Below, piece by piece: positions 5,036-12,081 of a DNA stretch of 15,196 bases. This DNA comes from Galactobacter sp. (GTDB lineage Bacteria; Actinomycetota; Actinomycetes; Actinomycetales; Micrococcaceae). The stretch is from assembly GCF_022712295.1 (NCBI RefSeq), contig NZ_JALAGT010000067.1, forward strand, positions 1 through 15,196, read 5' to 3'. Both the position numbers and the translations under genes were made by a program. The notes under the pieces were generated by a model. The model did no database searches and was not told where the DNA came from. It worked only from the letters and a program-made list of their open reading frames with translations. Positions within the stretch are counted from its first letter, which is position 1. Every line of letters starts with the position of its first letter.

Positions 5036-6493
5036 TCAGAACGGGTAGTCCGCGATCTCCGAGCGCAGGGTCACCCACTGGGTCTCGGTGAAGGCATCCA
5101 ACGCTGCGGCGGCCCCACCGATGCGGGTGCCATTGCCGGAGGCCTTGGTGCCGCCGAAGGGAGCCTGCGACTCATCGGAGACGGTCTGCTCGTTGATATG
5201 GATCTTCCCTGAATCCAGCCGGTCCGCCAGATCCATGGCCTGGGACACCTCGCCGAGGATGCCGATGGAGAGCCCGAAGTCGCAGTCGTTGGCCAGCGCC
5301 ACCGCCTCGTCCAAGGTGTCGAACGGGATGACGGGCGCCACTGGACCGAAGATCTCCTCGGCCCAGGCCCGGTTGTTCGGGGCAAGATCGGTGATCACGG
5401 TGGGCTTGAAGAAGCGCCCCTCATGCGTGCCACCCGCGGCGATCGTCGCTCCTGCCGCGCGCGCCGCCTCCACGAGCTCGGCGCAGTGTGCCGTCTGGCC
5501 GTCGTCGATCAACGGCCCGAGCGCCACCTGCTCCGTGGCAGGGTTGCCCACGGGTAGGTGCTCCGCCTTCTCCACGAGTGCTGCCACGTACTCGTCGTAG
5601 ACGGAACGGTGCACAATATGCCTGCCGGTGGTCATGCAGATCTGGCCCTGGTGCATGAAGGACCCGAACGCCGCGGCCGAGGCCGCCTTGGCGACGTCCA
5701 CGCCCGGCAGCACGATCATCGCGTTGTTCCCACCGAGTTCCAGGTGAGCGCTCTTGAGCAGGCGCCCGCAGGTCTCCCCGATGGCACGCCCGGCACGCGT
5801 GGAGCCGGTGAAGGCCACCACGTTGACCTCCGGTGCCTCCACCACAGCGGAGCCCACATCCGCGCCGCCCGGAAGCAACTGCAGTACACCGGCCGGCAGA
5901 CCGGCCTCCTCGAAGACCCGCATGAGCACCACACCACCACTCACGGCGGTTCGTGGGTCCGGCTTCAGCAACACCGCGTTCCCGAGTGCCAGTGCAGGAG
6001 CCACCGCGCGGATGGAGAGGATCAGCGGGAAGTTGAACGGCGCGATGACCGAGACCACACCCACGGGCTTGCGCCGTGCCAGGGACCAGCGTGCCTCGTC
6101 GGAAGCCAGCACATCGCCCTGAGGGTGATGCGGGAGACCGGCCGCGTCGAAGCACTCATTTGCGGCGATGTGCGTCTCCAGCCCGGCCTTGGGTGGAATG
6201 GCCCCTGACTCACGAATGATCCAGGACTGGATCTCATCCGCGTACTCCTCGAAGAGCGACCCCGCGCGACGCAGCACGGCCGCACGTTCTTCGGGGCGCA
6301 GGGCCGCCCAGCCCCTCTGCGCCTCGGCCGCTCTGGTCGCGGCGGCGTGCACGTCCTCGCCGCTGGCCAGGCCAACGTGCCCCAGCACGTCTCCCGTGGC
6401 CGGTTCGATGACATCCAGTGTTCCGGCGGATCCCGGTGCCCAGGAGCCGGTGTTGATCAAACCGTCCCAGACGGCGTTGTCCAGAAGCGACAT
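5036..6493 (-). CDS. NAD(P)-dependent benzaldehyde dehydrogenase (XylC-like ALDH)
   Basis: A full-length aldehyde dehydrogenase of 485 residues. Visible features are APFNFP with oxyanion Asn154, LLKPDP with Lys177, FTGSTRAGRAIGE (228-240), general base Glu252 in LELGGNNAM, nucleophile Cys286 in GQICMTTGRH, and EEIFGPV near the C-terminal third. Length and motif wording (MHQGQICMTTGRHIVHRSVYDE, SGKIHINEQTVSDE) resemble XylC-type benzaldehyde/vanillin dehydrogenases more than the shorter class-3 type MdlD. The ATG is preceded by AGAGGAG at eight bases. The gene lies 38 bp downstream of benzoylformate decarboxylase on the same strand, so it should oxidise the benzaldehyde that enzyme releases to benzoate in the cytoplasm. 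Substituted benzaldehydes are possible alternative substrates. Confidence 0.85.
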   Translation of the reverse strand: MSLLDNAVWDGLINTGSWAPGSAGTLDVIEPATGDVLGHVGLASGEDVHAAATRAAEAQRGWAALRPEERAAVLRRAGSLFEEYADEIQSWIIRESGAIPPKAGLETHIAANECFDAAGLPHHPQGDVLASDEARWSLARRKPVGVVSVIAPFNFPLILSIRAVAPALALGNAVLLKPDPRTAVSGGVVLMRVFEEAGLPAGVLQLLPGGADVGSAVVEAPEVNVVAFTGSTRAGRAIGETCGRLLKSAHLELGGNNAMIVLPGVDVAKAASAAAFGSFMHQGQICMTTGRHIVHRSVYDEYVAALVEKAEHLPVGNPATEQVALGPLIDDGQTAHCAELVEAARAAGATIAAGGTHEGRFFKPTVITDLAPNNRAWAEEIFGPVAPVIPFDTLDEAVALANDCDFGLSIGILGEVSQAMDLADRLDSGKIHINEQTVSDESQAPFGGTKASGNGTRIGGAAAALDAFTETQWVTLRSEIADYPF

Positions 6494-6531
6494 GTGCTTA
6501 CTCCTCTATATACGTGAGTGGTTATAAGTGA

Positions 6532-8106
6532 TCAGGGTGCGGCGATGCGGGCATCGATCAGGACCGGCCCGTCCGCAGCCAACGCGGCTGCATAGGCCGC
6601 CTCGAACTCCTCGCGCGTGGTGGTGCGGGAGGCCGGGACGCCGTATCCGGCGGCCAGGTGGACGAAGTCGATGCCCGGAACATCCAGCCCCGGAGCGTTC
6701 AACGCGTCCAGTCTTGCCGCGAAGCCCCGCAGCGCGCCATAGGTGGAGTTGTTGACGATCACGAAGATGGTCCGGGTCTTCCGCTGCACAGCCGTGTACA
6801 GGGCCGTGATCCCATAGTTGGCGCTGCCGTCGCCCACCGTCGCCACCACCGTGGCATCCGGCTTGGCCAGGGAGATCCCGACCGCGGCAGGCAGCCCGAA
6901 CCCGAGTCCGCCGGAGGCCGGGAAGTGGTACATCCCGGGTCGGTCGATCTCGATCCGGGAGAGGTAGTCCACGTCCAAGGTGGTGGTCTCATTGACATAG
7001 ACCACGGACTCGTGGACGTGGTCGTTGAGCACTTCAAGCACCTCGTGCCCGGTCATGGCACCGTCCACCGCGTCAGCGACGGGCGCCGGGACAGGATCCA
7101 AGCGCACACCGCGATCGGTCACGGCGGTGGCCAGGGCCGCAACTGCATTGCCGACATGCCCGACGACCGCATCGCCGTAAGGGGCGCGCGTCGCCTCCCC
7201 TGGGTCGGACGTCACGTGCAGAACTCGTGCGCCTGCGGGCAGGTAGGCTCCCGGTTCCCAGCGGTGGTAGCGCATCACCGGGGCACCGAGCACGATCACG
7301 CCGTCGTGCCCCTCGAGGCGTTCCCTCACCGAGGTGATCCCGGGCGGCAGCACGCCACGGAAGTGCGCATGCCTCGTGGGGAATGGACACCGGGGTGGGG
7401 ACGGAGCCACCCACACCGGGGCGCCCAGGCGCTCGGCCAAGAGAGCGGCATCATCCTGCGCCAGGTCGATATCGATTTCTGGTCCCAGAACCAGGACCGG
7501 GTTCTCGAAGGACTCGATCAGGGACACCAGCTCCGCCAGGAGCTCCGGTCCCAACGCGCCCGCGGTGCGGACCGAACGCGAGGGCAACAACGCGTCGTCG
7601 GGCAGCGCCTCCTGACTCCAGTCGTCGTAGGGGACCGAGAGGTACACGGGCCCCGCAGGAGCCGTGGTGGCCTCGAAGCCGGCCTGCGCCACGGCTCGCG
7701 GAACGTCGATGGCGCTCAGCGGCTCGTGCGAGTGCTTGACCAGGGGGCGCGGGAGGAGCGCCGCATCCACGTTGGAGAGCATGGCCTCCTGTCCCACGGT
7801 GGAACGGATCTGTTGCCCGGCCAGGATCACCAGCGGGGAGTGGGAGTAGTGGGCGTTGGTCAGCGCACCCATCGCGTTGCCGGTCCCGGAGGCCGCGTGG
7901 AGGTTCACGAAGACGGGGCCGCCGGTGGCCTGGGCGTAGCCGTCCGCCATGCCGAGCACGGCGCCCTCGTGCAGGCCGAGGACGTAGTCGAAGTCATCAG
8001 GCATCCCCGCAAGGAAGGGCAACTCGTTGGACCCGGGGTTACCGAAGATCGTGGTCATCCCCTGGGCCCGGAGGATTTCATAGGTGCGCTCAAGAACCGT
8101 ACTCAC
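6532..8106 (-). CDS. mdlC: Benzoylformate decarboxylase (ThDP-dependent)
   Basis: With a start at GTG 8106-8104 the protein has 524 residues, and the catalytic residues fall at the same numbers as in the Pseudomonas putida enzyme as I recall it: Ser26 (NPGSNELPF), Glu47, His70 (NLHAASGTGNAMG) and His281 (RYHRWEPG). The ThDP/Mg motif GDGSANYG...VNN spans 425-453. Long blocks such as NVDAALLPRPLVK, GPVYLSVPYDDW and APVWVAPSPPRCPFPTRH are characteristic of benzoylformate decarboxylase and set it apart from acetolactate synthase or pyruvate decarboxylase. In the substrate pocket, YGALRGFA has Gly where P. putida has Trp next to the conserved Phe. The reaction is benzoylformate to benzaldehyde plus CO2. 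An upstream ATG (8166) would add 20 residues without a family counterpart and overlap the promoter region. No good Shine-Dalgarno precedes either start. Confidence 0.9.
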   Translation of the reverse strand: MSTVLERTYEILRAQGMTTIFGNPGSNELPFLAGMPDDFDYVLGLHEGAVLGMADGYAQATGGPVFVNLHAASGTGNAMGALTNAHYSHSPLVILAGQQIRSTVGQEAMLSNVDAALLPRPLVKHSHEPLSAIDVPRAVAQAGFEATTAPAGPVYLSVPYDDWSQEALPDDALLPSRSVRTAGALGPELLAELVSLIESFENPVLVLGPEIDIDLAQDDAALLAERLGAPVWVAPSPPRCPFPTRHAHFRGVLPPGITSVRERLEGHDGVIVLGAPVMRYHRWEPGAYLPAGARVLHVTSDPGEATRAPYGDAVVGHVGNAVAALATAVTDRGVRLDPVPAPVADAVDGAMTGHEVLEVLNDHVHESVVYVNETTTLDVDYLSRIEIDRPGMYHFPASGGLGFGLPAAVGISLAKPDATVVATVGDGSANYGITALYTAVQRKTRTIFVIVNNSTYGALRGFAARLDALNAPGLDVPGIDFVHLAAGYGVPASRTTTREEFEAAYAAALAADGPVLIDARIAAP

Positions 8107-8203
8107 GAGTTCGACGCTACGATCCGAACCCGATGAGGTCCAATGAATATTCTTAGGAATCGACATGCGCGGGATGAATAGTGCCTAGCATTGGAGCGTG
8201 AAT
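8107..8203. promoter_or_regulatory. Divergent lysR / decarboxylase control region
   Basis: This short spacer holds dyads expected for a LysR-type operator: GAATATTC (8145-8152), overlapped by ATTC-TTAG-GAAT (8149-8160). ATGAATA is repeated at 8143-8149 and 8174-8180, 31 bp or about three helical turns apart. GTCCAATGA (8138-8146) recurs upstream of the MFS transporter gene. On the plus strand, TAGCAT (8186-8191) could be a -10 element for the regulator gene, giving a nearly leaderless mRNA. Use by the adjacent LysR protein is inferred from position. Confidence 0.6.
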
Positions 8204-9115
8204 GTGGACCTGAACCTGCTGCGCACCTTCCTAGCAGTCTTCGATCACGGCTCGGTCACGGCCGCCGCCGACGAACTCCGCTTGGCCCAACCGACCGTCT
8301 CCCACGCGCTGGGTCGACTACGCAAGATCGTAGGCGACCCGTTGTTCGTCCGCACGGGGTCCAGACTGGTGCCCACCTCCCGTTCCGTGGAATTGGCGCC
8401 CGTGGTTCGGCGCGACCTGGCCTCGCTGGATGAGGTCTTGAGCGCGGACCGCGTTTTTGACCCCGTCACCACGCAGCGGCGTTTCACCATTGCCCTCTCC
8501 GACGTCGGGGAGACCAGCTTCCTGGCCCCGATCATGCGGCTGCTCAACGGAGAGGCGCCCGGCGCATCGCTGTTGGCCGTTCCCACCGACGTGGACGAGG
8601 TGGCCGGTTGGCTGCGGCGCGGGGAGGTCGACGCCGCCGTTGCCTCCATCCCCTTGGACGTGGACGGCAGTTCCACGATCCTGGCCAACGAACGCTACGT
8701 CGCCATGCTTCCCTCCGACCTGGTGCTGGCCGGGCCCACCTTGACCGCGGCGGATCTGGCGGGGCACCCCCGCGCCGTGGTGTCCAAGGCCGCAGGCCAT
8801 GCGCTCATCGAGGAGACCGTCCGTGAGCTCGGGATGACGACGGAGGCCGTAGTGAATGTGCGGCATTTCTCGGTGCTGCCGCAGCTGGTGCAGGGTGCAG
8901 GAATCATCGGCTTCGCTCCCGCACAGATGGCGCAGACGGTCGCATCGGTGTGGGGCCTGCGCTTGGCCGAGCTCCCGGACCCGTCCCCACGCTTTGACGT
9001 GAACCTGTTCTGGGATGAGGCCACCAGCAAAGACAACAGGGCCCGGCGCTGGTTCATCGACCTGGTGCGCCGGGCCCTGGCGGGACTTTCGACCCCGGAC
9101 TGGCCGGTGTCGTGA
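8204..9115 (+). CDS. LysR-type transcriptional regulator (NahR/DntR-like)
   Basis: The protein opens with DLNLLRTFLAVFDHGSVTAAADELRLAQPTVSHALGRLRKIVGDPLFVRTGSRLVPTSRS, the winged HTH of LysR-type regulators. A type-2 periplasmic-binding-protein effector domain begins FDPVTTQRRFTIALSDVGETSFLAPIMRLL. That wording is typical of the NodD/NahR/DntR branch, which senses aromatic acids. GTG 8204 was chosen (303 residues) because GGAG lies seven bases before it and family members usually begin at xDLNLL. GTG 8198, two codons earlier, is possible if the transcript is leaderless. It is divergent from benzoylformate decarboxylase and ends 17 bp from the convergent MFS gene, so it is the likely activator of both, responding to benzoylformate, mandelate or benzoate (inference). 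Confidence 0.88.
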   Translation: MDLNLLRTFLAVFDHGSVTAAADELRLAQPTVSHALGRLRKIVGDPLFVRTGSRLVPTSRSVELAPVVRRDLASLDEVLSADRVFDPVTTQRRFTIALSDVGETSFLAPIMRLLNGEAPGASLLAVPTDVDEVAGWLRRGEVDAAVASIPLDVDGSSTILANERYVAMLPSDLVLAGPTLTAADLAGHPRAVVSKAAGHALIEETVRELGMTTEAVVNVRHFSVLPQLVQGAGIIGFAPAQMAQTVASVWGLRLAELPDPSPRFDVNLFWDEATSKDNRARRWFIDLVRRALAGLSTPDWPVS

Positions 9116-9132
9116 AGCGGAGTGGGTGCTGG

Positions 9133-10362
9133 TCAGCCCTCCGCGTTCTCCAGCTCGTGGAGCTTGGCCGCGGTAGTGGCCTTGGGCTTGGGGATCAGCA
9201 CCACGGCCAGGAAGCCGAGGACGGCCACGATCGCGAAGAAGTAGAAACCGCCCGGGTAGGCCAGACCTGCACCGACCAGCGCACCGGAGATCCACGGGCC
9301 CACGATGGCGCCGAGGCGGCCAACCCCGGAGGTGAAGCCCATGCCCGTGGCGACGAGCGCCTTGGGGTAGAGGTAGCCGACGAAGCCGTAGACCAGCACC
9401 TGAGCCGAGAAGACGAAGACGCCCGTGACCAGGATGGCCGCGTTGAGCAGCACCGTGGACTCCATCTTGATGGACAGGATGGCCAACAGCACGGCGGCGG
9501 CAGCGAACCAGACCAGGATGGTTCCCTTGATCCCCTTGGCATCGGCGAGCTTGCCACCCACGATCAGGCCGATGATGGCACCGATGTTGAGGACGAAGAG
9601 GTTCACCAGACCGCTGGAGACGCTGTAGTTGGCGGCCTCCATGATCTTGGGCAGCCAGGTGTTCATTCCGTAGACCAACAGCAGGCCCATGAAGGCGGAG
9701 ATCCACAGCCCGATGGTGATGCGGCCACGGCCGCTGCGGAAGAGGTCACCGGCGGAGTAGGCACGCTGAGCGTCCACGTCCTTGGCATCGACCGGTGCGG
9801 AGCCGGTGGTCTCGGGAAGCTTGAGGGCCATGGGGATCAGGGCCAGCAGGCCGATGGCGCCACCGAGGTAGAACAGCCAGTGCCAGTGATCCTTGAAGGC
9901 CAGCGCCGCCAGGGAGGCCAGCACGGCGCCGGCGTGGTAGCCCGTCATGGTGACGGTGGAGGCATTGGCCTTGCGGCCGCCGGGAGCGGATTCCTGCATG
10001 ATGGTCACGGCCACGGGCATGCAGCCACCCAGTCCCAGGCCTGCAATCAGACGGGCGAGGCCCATGAGTGCGGCATTGGGCATCAAGGGGAAGATCAACG
10101 TGAGCACGGAGAACAGGGCGACGCAGGCCAGCAGCGGCTTGCGACGACCGAAGCGATCCGCCAACGGCCCGATCAGCGCGGCGCCTGCGCCGACACCCAC
10201 CAGGGAGATGGTGGACACGAAGGTCATCTCACCGACGGTGTAACCGTGGGTGGCGTTGGTGAGGACCGGGATGGTGGCGCCGAGGGCCACGATGTCGAAG
10301 CCCTCGAACATGACCGTGAGCCAACAAAGGGCCACGATCCAAGGGCGGGATGCAGTGCGCAT
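9133..10362 (-). CDS. AAHS-type MFS transporter for aromatic acids
   Basis: A 12-TM major facilitator protein of 409 residues from ATG 10362-10360, which has GGAG at a normal distance. An upstream in-frame ATG (10374) adds four residues but lacks a ribosome site. TM1 contains FEGFDIVALGATIPVL, corresponding to the DGFD motif that marks aromatic acid:H+ symporters (PcaK, BenK, MucK). The loop 2-3 motif is GPLADRFGRRKPLL, and YGMNTWLPKIM follows the central loop. GRLGAIVGPWISGAL is in the second half. The central hydrophilic loop (about 190-220) separates two six-helix halves. It probably imports an aromatic carboxylate such as benzoylformate, mandelate or benzoate. The gene is convergent with the LysR gene, and its leader shares a sequence element with the decarboxylase promoter. 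Confidence 0.85.
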   Translation of the reverse strand: MRTASRPWIVALCWLTVMFEGFDIVALGATIPVLTNATHGYTVGEMTFVSTISLVGVGAGAALIGPLADRFGRRKPLLACVALFSVLTLIFPLMPNAALMGLARLIAGLGLGGCMPVAVTIMQESAPGGRKANASTVTMTGYHAGAVLASLAALAFKDHWHWLFYLGGAIGLLALIPMALKLPETTGSAPVDAKDVDAQRAYSAGDLFRSGRGRITIGLWISAFMGLLLVYGMNTWLPKIMEAANYSVSSGLVNLFVLNIGAIIGLIVGGKLADAKGIKGTILVWFAAAAVLLAILSIKMESTVLLNAAILVTGVFVFSAQVLVYGFVGYLYPKALVATGMGFTSGVGRLGAIVGPWISGALVGAGLAYPGGFYFFAIVAVLGFLAVVLIPKPKATTAAKLHELENAEG

Positions 10363-10587
10363 ACGGATCTCCATTGATACGCGCCCCGGCGCGCGTGCGA
10401 CGGGGACTCATGGTGGGGGTGCAGTTCACCATGGTGCGCTCAGAAGCCGCATTCGTCCAATGAGTGAAATATTCAACGATATAACGCGTCATCTATGTTG
10501 TCCCGCGCAATGGGAGAGGCGTTCGCCAAGCGCACGCCCGTTGACACCCGATGTGCCGCCCGTTGAGCTATGCACTCCGGTTGTTTC
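10363..10587 (-). promoter_or_regulatory. Leader and promoter region of the MFS transporter gene
   Basis: No gene is supported. An AT-rich island (10455-10483) contains GTCCAATGA (10455-10463) and the dyad TGAAATATTCA (10465-10475). The first is identical to an element upstream of benzoylformate decarboxylase, and the ATATTC core is shared too. This places a likely promoter/operator about 95-115 bp before the start codon, leaving a long 5' leader with short GC-rich dyads such as CACCATGGTG. The -10 and -35 elements could not be assigned with confidence. Confidence 0.5.
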
Positions 10588-10633
10588 GGTGTCGGGCCCG
10601 CGAGGGCCACCCGGCCTTCGCGGGCCCGACACC
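10588..10633 (-). terminator. Long palindrome after the amidase gene, probable terminator
   Basis: Two 21-nt arms (10588-10608 and 10613-10633) are inverted repeats with a single G-U pair and an ACCC loop. The structure begins nine bases after the amidase stop codon, where a transcription end is expected. On the minus strand the following bases are GAAACAACCGG, so there is no real U-run. It may be an RNA-stabilising or REP-like palindrome as well as, or instead of, a terminator. Confidence 0.6.
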
Positions 10634-10642
10634 AGATAACGG

Positions 10643-12076
10643 TCACACTCCCTGTGCGAACTCCGGGACCGCAGAGGTGGGCCGATGCTCCTCGAACCAC
10701 TTCGCCAGCTTCAACACTCCGACGTCGTCGAAGCGTGCTCCTGCGATCTGTAGGCCGATACTCCTCCCGTCCGATGTGAAACCGGCATTGACGCTGGCGG
10801 CTGGTTGCCCGGACATGTTGTAGGGAACCGTGAAGGCGATGTGCTCCATGCCGCGGTCCTCGAACCCCCAAGGCATGGGCCATTCCGCGGGGAAGGCCGC
10901 CTGTGGAGCGACCGGAGACAGCACCGCATCGAAACCCTCAGTGGCCCGGACGGTTCTGGCCCTGAAGGATCCGATGCCGTCGTAACAACGCAACGCCTCC
11001 GAACCGGGGACGTCTGCGCCCTTCATGACCCATTCCTGAATGAAGGGCAAGGCTGCGGCTCGCGCTGCCGCATCCAGCTTGGAATATGTACGCCAGAATC
11101 GCACTCGCCAGAAGGAATCCAGGTCCACCAGATCTGCTTCGTGCACGAATGCCGGAATCTCGACGACGTCGGCACCTGCTGCCGCGAACAGCTCGCCGGC
11201 TGCACGTACCGTCGCTGCCACTTCCGGGTCCACTGCCATACCTGCCCCGGCCTCGGTGTGCAGGGCGATACGTTTCCCTCTCACTTCGTCCTGAGACTCA
11301 CAGCATGCGGCCCAAGCGATGTCTTGGTACGGCATGGAGGTGTAGTCGCGGGAATCGGGTCGCGTCACATGGGCCATGGCCAAGGCGACCTCGTCGACGC
11401 TTCTGGCAATCGGACCCGCGGCACGCCCCAGATACGGCGTGTCGATCGGGATGCGGCCCTCACTCGGTTTGAGTGTGGCCAGCCCCAACCAGGTCGCTGG
11501 GAGACGGACCGATCCCCCGATATCGGAGCCCATGTGAATGGCGCCCCAGCCCGCGGCCGCGGCAGCCCCCGCCCCACTGGATGATCCACCCACGGTCAGC
11601 GCCGGATCCAACGGGCTCCGGGTGACTCCGTGTCGGCTGGAAACACCGGAAGACAGCATGCCCCAATCCGGCATGGTGGTGGACCCCACGATCACCGCTC
11701 CAGCTTCCGTGAAACGCTCCACGATCGGGGAATCCCGTTCGGTGGTCTCTTCCACCGCGCCGAGTGAACCGGAGTAGGCCACCACGCCGACCCGCTTCAT
11801 GTTCTCCTTGACCGTCACCGGTACGCCGTCCAAGTCAGAGATCGGCTCACCACGCGACCACCGCTGCGTGGACACAGCCGCAGCGGCACGTGCACCATCG
11901 GCCGTGATGTCGCTGAAGGCATTGATGATGCCGTTACGAGCCTCGATGTCTTCGAGAATTGCCTCCAGTACTGCCGACGGCGTGGTCTCACCGGTCCGGT
12001 ATGCCTCCGTCAGTTCCGCTGCAGATGCTCCGACATCCGTGGTGGCGCCCCGAAGCGTCCCAGTAGTCTCTGCCAT
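10643..12076 (-). CDS. Amidase-signature family hydrolase
   Basis: An amidase-signature hydrolase of 477 residues from ATG 12076-12074; another ATG three codons upstream overlaps the preceding stop. AGGAGG lies one base before the first ATG and ten before the second, so the second is preferred. Numbered from the upstream ATG, the Ser-cisSer-Lys triad is Lys93 (VPVTVKENM), Ser168 (GGSSSGAG) and Ser192 (GSDIGGSVRLPA). Such enzymes hydrolyse carboxamides to acid and ammonia in the cytoplasm. The gene is the last of an ABC-importer operon, so the imported compound is probably its substrate. The adjacent benzoylformate genes make an aryl amide such as mandelamide or phenylglyoxylamide attractive, since mandelamide hydrolase of P. 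putida belongs to this family. A role in peptide-amide or other amide use cannot be excluded. Confidence 0.82.
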   Translation of the reverse strand: MAETTGTLRGATTDVGASAAELTEAYRTGETTPSAVLEAILEDIEARNGIINAFSDITADGARAAAAVSTQRWSRGEPISDLDGVPVTVKENMKRVGVVAYSGSLGAVEETTERDSPIVERFTEAGAVIVGSTTMPDWGMLSSGVSSRHGVTRSPLDPALTVGGSSSGAGAAAAAGWGAIHMGSDIGGSVRLPATWLGLATLKPSEGRIPIDTPYLGRAAGPIARSVDEVALAMAHVTRPDSRDYTSMPYQDIAWAACCESQDEVRGKRIALHTEAGAGMAVDPEVAATVRAAGELFAAAGADVVEIPAFVHEADLVDLDSFWRVRFWRTYSKLDAAARAAALPFIQEWVMKGADVPGSEALRCYDGIGSFRARTVRATEGFDAVLSPVAPQAAFPAEWPMPWGFEDRGMEHIAFTVPYNMSGQPAASVNAGFTSDGRSIGLQIAGARFDDVGVLKLAKWFEEHRPTSAVPEFAQGV

Positions 12077-12081
12077 GGTCG

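Noticed and set aside
6658..8136. 492-codon plus-strand open frame opposite benzoylformate decarboxylase
   Set aside because: It is the antisense of a gene with full family motifs; its translation is Gly/Arg/His-rich without domains. Long antisense frames are expected in GC-rich coding DNA.
8318..9706. 462-codon minus-strand open frame spanning the lysR gene and the end of the MFS gene
   Set aside because: It crosses two convergent, well-supported genes in the wrong frames and has no family features.
9112..10377. 421-codon plus-strand open frame opposite the MFS transporter gene
   Set aside because: Antisense to a 12-TM transporter; the translation is Gly/His/Gln-rich and lacks any motif.
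10555..10582. tRNA-like start on the minus strand (GGAGTGCATAGCTCAACGG)
   Set aside because: It resembles an acceptor stem and D-arm start, but the D-stem does not close and there is no T-arm or matching 3' acceptor strand, so it is most likely chance similarity.
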